Of a DNA stretch of 57,055 nucleotides, positions 1 through 10,103 are shown one piece after another. The notes under the pieces are model-generated. The model saw nothing but the letters and a program-made list of their open reading frames with translations. It had not been told where the DNA came from and searched no databases. Numbering within the stretch: the first letter of the stretch is position 1; the number at the start of each line of letters is the position of its first letter. The stretch is from the NCBI GenBank assembly GCA_947445225.1, contig CANFCX010000003.1, positions 1 through 57,055 on the forward strand, written 5' to 3'. The translations under genes and the position numbers were made by a program. Origin of the DNA: Rhodospirillales bacterium (GTDB lineage: Bacteria; Pseudomonadota; Alphaproteobacteria; CACIAM-22H2).

Positions 1-427
1 CGGGCTTGAGCGCGTAATAAGTCAGCTCGAAGCGGACCTGATCGTTGCCCTTGCCGGTGGCGCCATGAGCCACCGCGTCGGCCCCGACTTCTTGCGCGAT
101 CTCGATCTGGCGCTTGGCGATCAACGGCCGCGCGATCGAGGTGCCGAGAAGGTACACGCCTTCATACAAGGCATTGGCGCGAAACATAGGGAAGACGAAA
201 TCGCGGACGAATTCCTCGCGCAAATCCTCCACGAAGATTTGCTTCACGCCGAGCAGCTCGGCTTTCTTGCGCGCCGGCTCCAGCTCCTCGCCCTGGCCGA
301 TATCGGCGGTGAAGGTGACCACCTCGCAGCCATAGGTCTGTTGCAGCCAGCGCAGGATGACCGAGGTATCGAGCCCCCCGGAATACGCCAGCACCACTTT
401 CTTGACCGCTTTCTTATCGCCCGCCAT
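1..427 (-). CDS. argG: argininosuccinate synthase, N-terminal part (truncated by window edge)
   Basis: Minus-strand translation from ATG at 427: [60 protein letters not shown]...; SGGLDTS PP-loop typical of ArgG. Confidence 0.95.
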   Translation of the reverse strand, partial: MAGDKKAVKKVVLAYSGGLDTSVILRWLQQTYGCEVVTFTADIGQGEELEPARKKAELLGVKQIFVEDLREEFVRDFVFPMFRANALYEGVYLLGTSIARPLIAKRQIEIAQEVGADAVAHGATGKGNDQVRFELTYYALKP

Positions 428-511
428 GTGTCACTTCCCTCAATCCCTTGGCCGAAACGGCGCGGCAGTATAGGCGGGCCGAGGAGCCGCCGCGATGGGT
501 TATTGCCGCGC

Positions 512-611
512 CCCCACCCGCGGCTGCGCCGCGACCTCCCCCGGTGGGGGGAGGTGGGGAAGTCTCACCTCTCCCTCTGGGAGAGGTCGGCGCTTCCGAG
601 CGCCGGGTGAG
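512..611. repeat. two adjacent cloverleaf-like palindromic units (512-559 and 564-611)
   Basis: Unit 1: CCCCACC/GGTGGGG enclosing CGCGGC-tgc-GCCGCG and ACCTCCCCC-ggt-GGGGGAGGT. Unit 2: CTCACC/GGTGAG enclosing CCTCTCCC-tct-GGGAGAGG and GGCGCT-tccg-AGCGCC. Confidence 0.7.
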
Positions 612-639
612 GGGGGGGGACAGCGCCCCGGCGCGGTCT

Positions 640-1803
640 TTACCCGGATACGGCCGCTTCGCTCGCCGCGTCGCGCAGCGTGCGCCGGGCGCGTTCGCTG
701 GCGCTTTTGAGCTGGCCGCAGGCGGCCATGATGTCCTCGCCGCGCGGGGTCCGCACCGGGGCCATGTAGCCGGCTTTCAGCACGATCTGGGCGAAGGCCT
801 CGATGCGTTCGGGCGGGGAACGGCCGAAGGGCGCCCCCGGCCACGGATTGAACGGGATGAGATTGACCTTCGCCGGGATGCCGGCGATCAGCCGCACCAG
901 AGCGCGCGCCTCGGCCGGGGAATCGTTCACGCCGTCGAGCATCACGTATTCGAACGTGATGCGGCGCCCGCCGCGTTCCAGCACCGGGTAGTCGCGGCAG
1001 GCGGCGATCAACTCGGCGATTGGGTATTTCCGGTTGATCGGCACGATGCGGTCGCGCAATTCGTCGGTGACCGCGTGCAGCGAAATCGCGAGATTAAGCC
1101 GCAGCTCCGTGCCCGCGCGCCGGATCATCGGCACTACCCCGGCCGTCGATAAGGTGATCCGCCGCCGCGAAAACGCCAGCCCCTCGGGGTCGAGCGCGAT
1201 TTTCATGGCGGCGGCGACGTTATCGTAATTGAACAGCGGCTCACCCATGCCCATCAGCACGATGTTGGTGATGGCGCGCCCCTCTTGTGGGGGGGGATTT
1301 TCGCCGAGCTGCTCGCGCGCGGTCATGATCTGGCCGAGGATTTCGCCGGAGGTCAGGTTCCGCACCAGTTTTTGCGTCCCGGTGTGGCAAAACGCGCAGG
1401 TCAACGTGCAGCCGACCTGGGACGAAACGCACAACGTGCCGCGCTCTTCCTCCGGGATATAAACACATTCGATGTCGCGGCCATCGTTTTGGCGCAGCAG
1501 CCATTTGCGCGTGCCGTCCGCCGATTCCTGGGCGGCGGCGATGGTCGGGCGGCCGACGAAGTAACCTTCCTCCAACCGGCTCCTGATGTCCTTGGAAAGC
1601 GTCGTCATCGTGGCGAACGATGTGGCGCCGCGCTGATACAGCCAATGCCAAAGCTGCTTTAGCCGATAGGGTTCGATTCCCAACGGGGCCAGCTCGGCGG
1701 CGAGTTCGGCCCGGCTCATCCCGAGCAAATCCCTGCGCCCGTCGGGCGCCGTCGCCGGCATCCGCGCCGCCGGTTCCTTGACCACAGCGGTTTCGACTTT
1801 CAT
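640..1803 (-). CDS. rlmN: 23S rRNA (adenine2503-C2)-methyltransferase, radical SAM
   Basis: 387 aa; CAFCHTG radical-SAM CxxxCxxC and [12 protein letters not shown] motifs. Confidence 0.96.
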   Translation of the reverse strand: MKVETAVVKEPAARMPATAPDGRRDLLGMSRAELAAELAPLGIEPYRLKQLWHWLYQRGATSFATMTTLSKDIRSRLEEGYFVGRPTIAAAQESADGTRKWLLRQNDGRDIECVYIPEEERGTLCVSSQVGCTLTCAFCHTGTQKLVRNLTSGEILGQIMTAREQLGENPPPQEGRAITNIVLMGMGEPLFNYDNVAAAMKIALDPEGLAFSRRRITLSTAGVVPMIRRAGTELRLNLAISLHAVTDELRDRIVPINRKYPIAELIAACRDYPVLERGGRRITFEYVMLDGVNDSPAEARALVRLIAGIPAKVNLIPFNPWPGAPFGRSPPERIEAFAQIVLKAGYMAPVRTPRGEDIMAACGQLKSASERARRTLRDAASEAAVSG

Positions 1804-1816
1804 GAGGCCGGGCGGT

Positions 1817-2341
1817 TCATTTGATGCCGCAGGCCTTGTCGATTTCCGCGCGCGCCTTGGTAAAGCCGCTGAGGGAAAACGTGTCGGTCGTGGGTGTGCC
1901 GCGCGCGGAGGTCGCCTTCACCACCATCGTTCGGCCCTTGGCGAGCGCGTCCACGAAAGCCTTGTCGGCGGCGGCGTCGGGGGTCCAGGCGGTATCCTTC
2001 TGCCCGGCTTCGAGCGTGAATTTCTTGTCGCCGATCTCGACCGCAACCGCGCTGTCGGGCTTGAGGTCGTAGCCGGCGATGAAACTCACCTCGTCGCGCG
2101 CCTTGGCGCCGGGGCGGTGGGTGACCATCAGGAAAACCTCGTCGCGGCGGGTGTAGTTGCCCTCCGATTTGGTCGGCTTGACGGCGGCGTAGCAGATTTT
2201 CCCGGCCTTCTCGGTCCCCGCCGCTGCGGTCCAGGTCTCGAACGCGCCGAGCACCTGCGCGTCGGCCGCGAGCGCGGGCAAAGCCGATCCGAGCAGCAGA
2301 CCCAGGCCGAGCGTGGGGGTGGTCTTGGCGATCCTTCGCAT
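1817..2341 (-). CDS. invasion-associated locus B (IalB) family protein
   Basis: Signal peptide, then a region with IalB-like features ([20 protein letters not shown]..., [19 protein letters not shown]). Confidence 0.75.
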   Translation of the reverse strand: MRRIAKTTPTLGLGLLLGSALPALAADAQVLGAFETWTAAAGTEKAGKICYAAVKPTKSEGNYTRRDEVFLMVTHRPGAKARDEVSFIAGYDLKPDSAVAVEIGDKKFTLEAGQKDTAWTPDAAADKAFVDALAKGRTMVVKATSARGTPTTDTFSLSGFTKARAEIDKACGIK

Positions 2342-2368
2342 GGTCTATCCTCCTGCCACCGCAAGCGG

Positions 2369-2397
2369 TGATCCGGTCCGCGAGCGAAGCCGTATGA
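2369..2397 (+). promoter_or_regulatory. candidate ECF (RpoE/ChrR-type) sigma promoter TGATCC-N18-TATGA
   Basis: TGATCC at 2369-2374 and TATGA at 2393-2397 upstream of the ECF sigma gene; resembles the TGATCC/TAAGA-type sites of alphaproteobacterial RpoE-ChrR. Confidence 0.5.
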
Positions 2398-2521
2398 CAT
2401 TGCAATGATCGGCGTCAATCATAACCAATCCCGTGGGGGAAGACCGACGATGACCGCCGCCTTTGCCTGCGGTGCGGCCAGCGGCCTTGTCGGTCGCGCG
2501 CCCCATCGACAATATAGGCGC

Positions 2522-3091
2522 ATGGAGCGGCGGCCGGGAGAGGTGGGCGAAGAATTGGCCGCGTTGATGGAAGCGGTGGCGCTTCGCCGCGACCGCGCCG
2601 CCTTCGCCGCCCTGTTCGATCGCCTGGCCCCGCGCGTGAAATCCTACCTGATGCGGTTGGGTCTGGACGCCGCCGTGGCCGAGGAATTGACCCAAGAGGT
2701 CATGCTGATTGTGTGGCGGCGGGCGGCGAGCTTCGACCCCCGGCTGGCCGGGGTCAGCACCTGGGTCTTTACCATCGCCCGCAACAAACGCATCGATGCC
2801 CTGCGCCGCGCCGCCCATCCCGAGATCGAACGCGACGACCCGGCGCTGGTGCCCGCGCCGGAAGCAGCACCCGACGAACGCACCGAGGCCGGTCAATGGG
2901 AACGGCGCCTGGCGGCGGCCATCGCGGAATTGCCTCGGGAACAAGCGAGTCTCCTGCGGCAGTCGTTCTTCGACGATCGCTCGCACAGCGAGATCGCCCG
3001 CTCGTCGGGCCTGCCCCTCGGCACGGTCAAATCGCGACTGCGGCTTGCCATGGCCCGCCTGCGCCAGGCTTTCAAGGATGGACCACGATGA
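2522..3091 (+). CDS. rpoE: ECF RNA polymerase sigma factor (RpoE/ECF11-like)
   Basis: RDRAAFAALFDRLAPRVKSYLMRLG... EELTQEVMLIVWRRA... and sigma-70 region 4; ORF opens at 2405 but ATG 2522 is the likely start; overlaps the next gene by ATGA. Confidence 0.85.
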   Translation: MERRPGEVGEELAALMEAVALRRDRAAFAALFDRLAPRVKSYLMRLGLDAAVAEELTQEVMLIVWRRAASFDPRLAGVSTWVFTIARNKRIDALRRAAHPEIERDDPALVPAPEAAPDERTEAGQWERRLAAAIAELPREQASLLRQSFFDDRSHSEIARSSGLPLGTVKSRLRLAMARLRQAFKDGPR

Positions 3092-3753
3092 CCCGGATTT
3101 CCTTGCCCACGCATCACCCCGCCGAAGAACATCTGCTCGACTACGCCGCCGGCGCGATCGATCCCGCCGCGGCCCTGGCCACCGCGACACATCTTACTTT
3201 CTGCCCGGCCTGCCGGGATCGGGTCGCGGAGCTGGAGGCGATCGGCGGAGCCTTGTTCGACGAATTGCCGCCCGCGCCGGTTTCGGCCGGGGCCCGCGCC
3301 GCGCTGTTCGATCATCTGGATGACGGCATCGACCCACAACCGGAGGCGCGGCCACCATTGCCAAATGGCGGTCCCCTGCTGCCGCGTCCCCTGGCCGCTT
3401 TAGTCGGCGGCGGATTGGAGAGTCTGCCCTGGCGGCGGTTGGCGTGGAACGTGGAAGAAGCGGCACTTCCGGTCGCCGCGGCCGCGATGCGGGCACGGCT
3501 GATGCGGATCAAGCCGGGTGCCGCGATCCCGCGACACCGCCATGGCGGCAGCGAAATGGTGGCGGTGCTGGCCGGCGGTTTTGTTGATGCCTTCGGTGAA
3601 CATCGGCGCGGCGATCTGGCCGTGCATGAACAAGATTCGGACCACCAGCCGGTCGCCCAAGCCGGCGAGGATTGCCTGTGCCTGGTCGTCGATGAGGCGC
3701 CTGTCCGCCTGACCGGGTTCTTCGCCCGCTGGCTTAATCCGTTCCTGAGATAA
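3088..3753 (+). CDS. chrR: ChrR-family anti-sigma factor with C-terminal cupin
   Basis: HHPAEEHLLDYAAGAIDPAAALATATHLTFCPACR zinc anti-sigma motif plus cupin-like RHRHGGSEMVAVLAGGFVD; coupled to the sigma gene. Confidence 0.88.
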   Translation: MTRISLPTHHPAEEHLLDYAAGAIDPAAALATATHLTFCPACRDRVAELEAIGGALFDELPPAPVSAGARAALFDHLDDGIDPQPEARPPLPNGGPLLPRPLAALVGGGLESLPWRRLAWNVEEAALPVAAAAMRARLMRIKPGAAIPRHRHGGSEMVAVLAGGFVDAFGEHRRGDLAVHEQDSDHQPVAQAGEDCLCLVVDEAPVRLTGFFARWLNPFLR

Positions 3754-3762
3754 TTTCGGGGA

Positions 3763-4314
3763 TCACGTCTCCCCGCCGGCCTTGGCCCGCGGTCGCTTGC
3801 GGATCGGCGCCCCATAAACATGGGCGGGCAGGGCTTCGCTGGGTCCGCCGGGCATGACCGGGCGGGCGGGGAAGCGGCCCAGGCTGATCAGCCGGTCATA
3901 CATGACGATGGCGCCGGCCAGCGCCAGGTTGAGCGAAAACCGCGTCGGAATGCGGACGACGTGATCGCAGAGCGCGGTCAGCGCCGGCGACAGGCTGGCG
4001 CGCTCCCCGCCCACGACATAAGCGGCGCAGCGCGGATGGCGAAAGCGCGGCAGTTCGACCGCGTCATCGGTGATTTCGATGCCGACCAGCGTGCAGCCCT
4101 TGGGCAAGGCCAGCGATCCGGCATCGGCGAAGCTGTAATAGGGCAGGCTCGCGGGTGTATCGGCGGTGTCCGACAGGCGGATTTCGTCGCGCGCCACCTG
4201 CGAATCGACGGTGAACACGAAGCTGGCGCCGAAGGCGTGAGCTGACCTGAACAGGCTGCCCAGGTTCATGCCCTTGGTCGTGCCCTCCGCCCCGATCCCG
4301 AAATAACCCTTCAT
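3763..4314 (-). CDS. TrmH/SpoU-family RNA methyltransferase
   Basis: MKGYFGIGAEGTTKGMNLGSLFRSAHAFGASFVFTV...; AYVVGGERASLSPAL...IPTRFSLNLALAGAIVMYDRL. Confidence 0.88.
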   Translation of the reverse strand: MKGYFGIGAEGTTKGMNLGSLFRSAHAFGASFVFTVDSQVARDEIRLSDTADTPASLPYYSFADAGSLALPKGCTLVGIEITDDAVELPRFRHPRCAAYVVGGERASLSPALTALCDHVVRIPTRFSLNLALAGAIVMYDRLISLGRFPARPVMPGGPSEALPAHVYGAPIRKRPRAKAGGET

Positions 4315-4358
4315 GGCGCGACCTTGCCCAGGATCGGCGGGCGAGGCAAGGTGCCGCG

Positions 4359-5378
4359 ATGATCCAACCGGCCGAGGCCGACCCAATCCTGGTCGAAGTC
4401 ACCCGCGGCGCCCTGGTCGAAAGCCGGCATCGCGGCGCCGTGGCGGTCTGCGATGCGGACGGCGCGCTGGTCCAATCCTGGGGTGACGTCGAACGCCCGG
4501 TCTACCCGCGTTCGGCGGTCAAGCCGTTGCAGGCGCTGCCCCTGATCGAAACCGGCGCCGCCGACCGCTTCGGCCTCACCGATGCCGAAATCGCGCTGGC
4601 CTGCGCCTCCCATTCCGGCGAACCCGAACATGAAGGTGCCGTGAATGCCTGGTTGCGATCCATCGGGCTGTCGGGTGGCGATCTGGAATGCGGCGAACAT
4701 TGGCCGATGCATGAGGACGCGGCGCGGGCCTTGGTTCGCGAAGGCCGGTCTCCCTCGGCCGTGCACAATAATTGCTCGGGCAAACACAGCGGCTTTCTCA
4801 CCGCCTGCCGCCATCTCGGCGAGCCGACCAAGGGTTATGTCGCGGCCGATCACCCGGCGCAGCGCCGCGTGCGCCAGGCCCTGTCCGACATGTGCGCGAT
4901 CGATCTGTCGGGGGCGCCCGCCGGCATCGATGGCTGCGGCATCCCCACCATCGCCATGCCGCTGTCGGCGCTGGCGCGTGGCATGGCGCGGCTGGCCGCG
5001 GGCACCGGGCTCGGATCCAGCCGGCAGGCCGCCTGCGCCCGCATCCGGCGGGCGATGACCACCCATCCGCTGCTGGTCGCCGGCCATGGCCGATTCTGCA
5101 CCGAAATCATGGCGGCGAATTCGGGCCGGGTTGTGGTCAAGGGCGGGGCGGAGGGCGTCTACCTCGCCGCCCTGCCGGAGCGCCGCCTGGGCATCGCGCT
5201 CAAGATCGCCGACGGCGCCAGCCGCGCCGCCGAAACCGCGATGGCCGCACTTCTGCGCCGCTTCGGCGGCTTCGACGGCGCCGACGCGGACATCGTCGGA
5301 AGCTGGCTGGAGCCGCCGATCCGCAATCGTGCCGGGATCGAGGTCGGCGTCGTGCGGGAAGTGGCCTGGCGCGCATGA
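4359..5378 (+). CDS. L-asparaginase, AsnA/Rhizobium type II family
   Basis: 339 aa; RSAVKPLQALPLIETGAADRFGL, CASHSGEPEHEGAV, HNNCSGKHSGFL. Confidence 0.88.
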   Translation: MIQPAEADPILVEVTRGALVESRHRGAVAVCDADGALVQSWGDVERPVYPRSAVKPLQALPLIETGAADRFGLTDAEIALACASHSGEPEHEGAVNAWLRSIGLSGGDLECGEHWPMHEDAARALVREGRSPSAVHNNCSGKHSGFLTACRHLGEPTKGYVAADHPAQRRVRQALSDMCAIDLSGAPAGIDGCGIPTIAMPLSALARGMARLAAGTGLGSSRQAACARIRRAMTTHPLLVAGHGRFCTEIMAANSGRVVVKGGAEGVYLAALPERRLGIALKIADGASRAAETAMAALLRRFGGFDGADADIVGSWLEPPIRNRAGIEVGVVREVAWRA

Positions 5379-6634
5379 AAGACGCGGTGGCCGAACAATA
5401 CGAAGCCTATCCCTATCCGCCGCGCGATCCGCGCGACGAGAAAAAAAGGCTGATCGCGGGTTCGCCCAGCCATGTCGCCGAAATCAACCACTACGTCTTC
5501 GGCGGCCGGCTCGATTTCACCCGGCCTTTCCGCGCCTTGATCGCCGGCGGCGGCACCGGCGACGGCGCCATCATGCTCGCCCAGCAACTGACCGACGCGG
5601 CGTGCCCGGCCGAGATCGTCTATCTCGACCGCTCCGCCGCCGCGCGCCGCATCGCCGAGGCCCGCGCCCAGGCGCGCGGCCTGGGCAATCTGCGCTTTGT
5701 CACGGGTTCGCTGCTCGATGTCCAATCGCTTGGGCTCGGCGTCTTCGATTACATCGATTGCTGCGGCGTGCTGCATCATCTCGACGAACCGCGCGACGGG
5801 CTGAAAGCGTTGGTCGGGGTGTTGTCCTCGCGCGGCGGCATGGGGCTCATGGTTTATGGCGGGCTCGGCCGCACCGGCGTTTATCCCGTGCAGACGATGC
5901 TGCGGGCGTTGAGCGCGAGCGCCGACACGCTGGCCGACCGCGTCGCCTCGGCGCGGCGGCTGCTGGCGCAACTGCCGCCCACCAACTGGCTGCGCCGCAA
6001 TTCCGGGGTCGCCGACCATGTGACGCAGAGCGACGCCGGCGTCGTCGATCTGCTGCTCCACGCCCGCGACCGCGCTTATGACGTTCCCGAACTGGCCGTG
6101 CTGGTCGAAGAGTCGGGGCTGCGGATCGCCGGCTTTATCGAGCCGGCGCTCTACGATCCCCTCACCTATGTCAACGACCCGGTGTTGAGGCCGCGCCTGG
6201 AATCGCTGAATTTGCTGGAGCGCGCCGCCTTCGCCGAACTTCTGGCCGGAAACCTGAAGACCCATGTTGTCTATGTCGTCGCCGTCGCCAACCCGGTGGC
6301 GCCGCCGCCGCCGGATGCGCCGTCCACCGTGCCGGTGCCGCGCGAGGGTGATTTCGCCGGCTGGGCGCGGGATTTCCAGCCCGGCGGCGCGCTGACCACG
6401 CGTATCGGCGACTTGACGCTGCGGTTTCCCCTGCCGCGCCTGGCCGCCGCCATCGCCGCGCGGATCGATGGGCGGCGGACGTTGCGGGACATTTTCGTGG
6501 ACTTGCCCGAAGCCCAGGCCGGCAGGCTCGATTGGGCCGGGTTCGCCGGGCAATTCGTCCAGCTCCACGCCGTGCTCAACGGTCTCAACAAATTGCTGCT
6601 GGCCGCGGGGCCGGAGGCGCCGGCGGACGGGTAA
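5375..6634 (+). CDS. class I SAM-dependent methyltransferase
   Basis: AVAEQYEAYPYPPRDP... FRALIAGGGTGDGAIMLAQQL... DYIDCCGVLHHLDEP. Confidence 0.85.
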   Translation: MKDAVAEQYEAYPYPPRDPRDEKKRLIAGSPSHVAEINHYVFGGRLDFTRPFRALIAGGGTGDGAIMLAQQLTDAACPAEIVYLDRSAAARRIAEARAQARGLGNLRFVTGSLLDVQSLGLGVFDYIDCCGVLHHLDEPRDGLKALVGVLSSRGGMGLMVYGGLGRTGVYPVQTMLRALSASADTLADRVASARRLLAQLPPTNWLRRNSGVADHVTQSDAGVVDLLLHARDRAYDVPELAVLVEESGLRIAGFIEPALYDPLTYVNDPVLRPRLESLNLLERAAFAELLAGNLKTHVVYVVAVANPVAPPPPDAPSTVPVPREGDFAGWARDFQPGGALTTRIGDLTLRFPLPRLAAAIAARIDGRRTLRDIFVDLPEAQAGRLDWAGFAGQFVQLHAVLNGLNKLLLAAGPEAPADG

Positions 6635-6749
6635 ACACCGGGTTGCGCCCGGTGCCGTCGCCGTCGCCGCCCTCTGGACAGCGCCGTACATCCCGCTATG
6701 GTGGCGCGTTCCGAAAGACGGGACAAAATGGACGGCCGGGAGGGGTGAC

Positions 6750-7676
6750 ATGGCGACGATACGGGTGGCGACGTTCAACGCCGAGAATCTCTATGCGCGT
6801 TACAAATTCGACGGCAAGGGCGGCAAGGGCAAGGACGGCGCCGGTTTCGAGGATTTGAACGAAAAGGAAAGGCGCCTGACCGGCCTGACCATCAAGGCGG
6901 CCGATGCCGACATCATCGCCCTGCAAGAGGTCGAGAGCCTGGCTTCGCTGAAGAAATTCTTCACCGCCTATGTCAAGGACAAGACCTATACCCATTTCGC
7001 CATGGCCGAGATCAACGATTCCAAACAACAGGAAATCGCCGTCGTCAGCCGTTATCCGATAACCCACACGCGGTCGCATCAGCACGAAAAGGACGGCAAG
7101 AACCCGGTCTTCACCCGCGATTGCCTGGAAGTGGACATCGAAATCGGCAAACAGCGCAATGTCACGCTGTTTGTCGTGCATTTCAAATCTCCGACCGACA
7201 AGGCAGACCCCTGTAACGGCCGCAAGAACACCCGCGCCCTGCGTATGCGCGAAGCGGCGAAGGTCAAGCAGATCGTCCAGGCCCGCTTCGGCGAGAAGCC
7301 GGGGAAGACACCCTTCATCGTCCTCGGCGACCTCAACGATTATCCCGAATCCGACGATCAGGGCGCGCCCGGTATCGAGGATTTGATCAAATGGGATGCG
7401 GTCGTCAACGTCGTGGAGCGTATGTCCCACGCCGATCGCTGGACCCATTACGAAGCGGCCAACGCCGCCTGCGAACACCCGGACGCCTTCCGCCAGCTCG
7501 ACTACATCCTGTTGTCGAAGTCGCTGGCCGATGACAGCCCGTGGCCGCCGAAGATGGTCCGCAAGGGCATGACCACGCGAGCCTGGCTGGTGATGGAGGA
7601 ACGCTTCAAGGAGGTCGGCGCCGACCGCGCCAGCGCCTCCAGCCACTCCCCGCTGACGATGGACGTGTCGATTTAG
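6750..7676 (+). CDS. endonuclease/exonuclease/phosphatase family protein
   Basis: VATFNAENL...IIALQEVES...FIVLGDLNDYPES...DYILLSKSL. Confidence 0.88.
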   Translation: MATIRVATFNAENLYARYKFDGKGGKGKDGAGFEDLNEKERRLTGLTIKAADADIIALQEVESLASLKKFFTAYVKDKTYTHFAMAEINDSKQQEIAVVSRYPITHTRSHQHEKDGKNPVFTRDCLEVDIEIGKQRNVTLFVVHFKSPTDKADPCNGRKNTRALRMREAAKVKQIVQARFGEKPGKTPFIVLGDLNDYPESDDQGAPGIEDLIKWDAVVNVVERMSHADRWTHYEAANAACEHPDAFRQLDYILLSKSLADDSPWPPKMVRKGMTTRAWLVMEERFKEVGADRASASSHSPLTMDVSI

Positions 7677-7678
7677 TC

Positions 7679-7699
7679 GTGGGGGCCGGCGGCCCCCAC
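7679..7699. terminator. hairpin between convergent genes
   Basis: GTGGGGGCC-ggc-GGCCCCCAC perfect 9-bp stem between convergent stops at 7676 and 7710; no clear U-tract. Confidence 0.5.
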
Positions 7700-7709
7700 A
7701 CCCCGAAAA

Positions 7710-9713
7710 TTAGCTGCGCAATTCCGTCCGGTCTCTGAACAAATCGAGCGCGTCGGGGTTGGCGAGCGCCTCCTTGTTTTTCACCGGGCGGCCGTGGACG
7801 ACCTCGCGCACCGCCAGTTCCACGATCTTTCCGCTCTTGGTGCGGGGAATGTCGGTGACCTGAAGGATCTTGCCGGGCACGTGGCGGGGCGTGGTGTTCT
7901 TTCGGATGTGGTCCTTGATCTTCTTTTCCAGCGCGGCGTCGAGTTTCAAACCCTCGCGCAGCCGCACGAACAACACGACGCGGACATCGGCGTCCCAATC
8001 CTGGCCGATGACGATGCTTTCCACGACTTCGTCGAGCTGCTCGACCTGGCGATAGATTTCCGCCGTGCCGATACGCACGCCGCCGGGGTTGAGCACGGCG
8101 TCGGAGCGGCCATAGATGACCAGCCCGTCATGGGTCGTGATCTCGGTCCAGTCGCCGTGGCACCACACGCCGGGGAACTTCTCGAAATAGGCGGCGCGGT
8201 ATTTCTTGTCGCCGGGATCGTTCCAGAACATCACCGGCATCGACGGGAAGGGCTTGGCGCAGACCAATTCGCCTTTTTCCCCGCGCGTGGATTTGCCGCT
8301 TTCGCCGAACACGTCCACCGCCATGCCCAGCCCGCGGCACTGGATTTCGCCGCGCCACACCGGGGCCAGCGGATTGCCCAGCACGAAACACGAAATGATG
8401 TCGGTGCCGCCCGAGATCGAGGCCAGATGCACGTCCTTCTTGATCTTGTTGTAGACGAAATCGAACCCCTCGGGCACCAGCGGCGAGCCGGTCGAGGTGA
8501 TGACGCGCAGATCGCGCAGCTTGTGGGTTTTCATCGGGTCCAGCCCGGCCTTGGCCGCGGCGTCGATGAATTTGGCCGAGGTGCCGAGCAGGGTCATGGC
8601 CTCGGCGTCGGCGATGTCGAAGACGGTATTGCCGCTGGGATAAAAGGGCGAGCCGTCATACAGGATCAGCGTGGCTTCGCACGCCAGCGCGCCGATCAGC
8701 CAGTTCCACATCATCCAGCCGCAGGTCGTGAAATAAAACACGCGGTCGCCGCGTTTGATGTCGCAATGGAGCAGATGCTCCTTCAAATGCTGGATGAGCG
8801 TGCCGCCGGCGCCGTGGACGATACATTTGGGCACCCCGGTCGTGCCCGACGAATACATGATGTAGATCGGGTGGTTGAAGGGCAGGCGCGCGAACGCGAT
8901 GTCGCCCGCCCGATAGGGCGCGATGAATTCGTCGAAACGCACGGCGTTGGGTACGGTCGCCAGCGACCGCGGGCTGCCGGCATAAGGCAGGATGATGGTC
9001 CGCGTCACGCTCGGCAGTTTCGCCAGCACCGCTTCTAGCTTTTCCAGGCAGTCGAAGGTCTTGCCGCCGTAATAATAACCGTCGGCGCAGAACATCACCT
9101 TGGGCTCGATCTGGCCGAAGCGGTCGAGCACGCCCTGCACGCCGAAATCCGGCGAGCAGGACGACCAGATCGCCCCCAGGCTGGTCGCGGCCAGCATGGC
9201 GATGGCCGCCTCGGGCAGATTGGGCAGATAACCGGCCACGCAGTCGCCGGGCTTGATGCCGGCGGCGGCCAGAGCCTGGGCCAGCCGCGAAACCTGGTCG
9301 TGAAGATCGCGGAAGCCGACGACCCGCCGCACCTTGTCCTCGCCCCGGAAGATCATGGCCGGGGCGTCGTCGCGGCGGCGGAGAAGGTTTTCGGCATAGT
9401 TCAGCTTGGCCTCGGGGAAGAACCGCGCACCCGGCATCTTGCCGGCATCCTTGACCTCCGCCGTGCCGCGGGACTCCGCGACGATGCCGCCGAAATCCCA
9501 CATCGAGGTCCAGAATTGTTCGGGTTTGTCGATCGACCAGCGCCAGAGCTGCGCGTAATCGGCGGCCTTGACCTGCCAATGCCGCTCGACGGCGGCGATG
9601 AAGGTAGTGAGATTGGCTTCCGCGATGCGTTTTGGCGACGGGCGCCACATCGGCATGTCGGATGTCGCTTCGGTCATGGCGTTTCCTTCCCTTGTGGGCG
9701 GGTTCTTGTTCAT
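7710..9713 (-). CDS. acetoacetate-CoA ligase (acetoacetyl-CoA synthetase)
   Basis: ANL adenylating enzyme ([42 protein letters not shown]); overall AACS-like length and order; start may be the internal MTEATSDMP. Confidence 0.9.
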   Translation of the reverse strand: MNKNPPTREGNAMTEATSDMPMWRPSPKRIAEANLTTFIAAVERHWQVKAADYAQLWRWSIDKPEQFWTSMWDFGGIVAESRGTAEVKDAGKMPGARFFPEAKLNYAENLLRRRDDAPAMIFRGEDKVRRVVGFRDLHDQVSRLAQALAAAGIKPGDCVAGYLPNLPEAAIAMLAATSLGAIWSSCSPDFGVQGVLDRFGQIEPKVMFCADGYYYGGKTFDCLEKLEAVLAKLPSVTRTIILPYAGSPRSLATVPNAVRFDEFIAPYRAGDIAFARLPFNHPIYIMYSSGTTGVPKCIVHGAGGTLIQHLKEHLLHCDIKRGDRVFYFTTCGWMMWNWLIGALACEATLILYDGSPFYPSGNTVFDIADAEAMTLLGTSAKFIDAAAKAGLDPMKTHKLRDLRVITSTGSPLVPEGFDFVYNKIKKDVHLASISGGTDIISCFVLGNPLAPVWRGEIQCRGLGMAVDVFGESGKSTRGEKGELVCAKPFPSMPVMFWNDPGDKKYRAAYFEKFPGVWCHGDWTEITTHDGLVIYGRSDAVLNPGGVRIGTAEIYRQVEQLDEVVESIVIGQDWDADVRVVLFVRLREGLKLDAALEKKIKDHIRKNTTPRHVPGKILQVTDIPRTKSGKIVELAVREVVHGRPVKNKEALANPDALDLFRDRTELRS

Positions 9714-10000
9714 GGCAACGCGGCGAGGCGGAAAGGCCGGATTTCAACCTCCCGCCAGACATCGCCGACGGTATAGGGATCGGCCTTCAACCACGAATCC
9801 AGGGCGTCGCGCGAGGGAAAATCGAGCAAACAGGCCGAACCGATCATGCCGCCCGATTCGCCGAGGATCGCGCCCCCGGCGATGAAATTGCCCGCCTCCT
9901 TGAGCCGGGCGATGCCGTCAAGATGCGCCATTCGCGCGGCCCTGCGGCGTTCGGCCGCGCCGGCATCGGTGCCATCGTGGGCGATCAGAAGAAATTGCAT
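9710..10000 (-). CDS. YciI family protein
   Basis: 96 aa; [27 protein letters not shown]...[10 protein letters not shown]...[23 protein letters not shown]. Confidence 0.85.
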   Translation of the reverse strand: MQFLLIAHDGTDAGAAERRRAARMAHLDGIARLKEAGNFIAGGAILGESGGMIGSACLLDFPSRDALDSWLKADPYTVGDVWREVEIRPFRLAALP

Positions 10001-10103
10001 CGGCGCCAGTATGGCTAAGGCCGAATCCCCTGCATAGGACGGACATCACACCTTCACCCAACAACCGATTCCCTTTGGGATTGGCCCATGCGAGTCTGCG
10101 GCG

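Noticed and set aside
5159-6778. 539-aa minus-strand ORF
   Set aside because: Antisense to asparaginase and methyltransferase; no recognisable domain.
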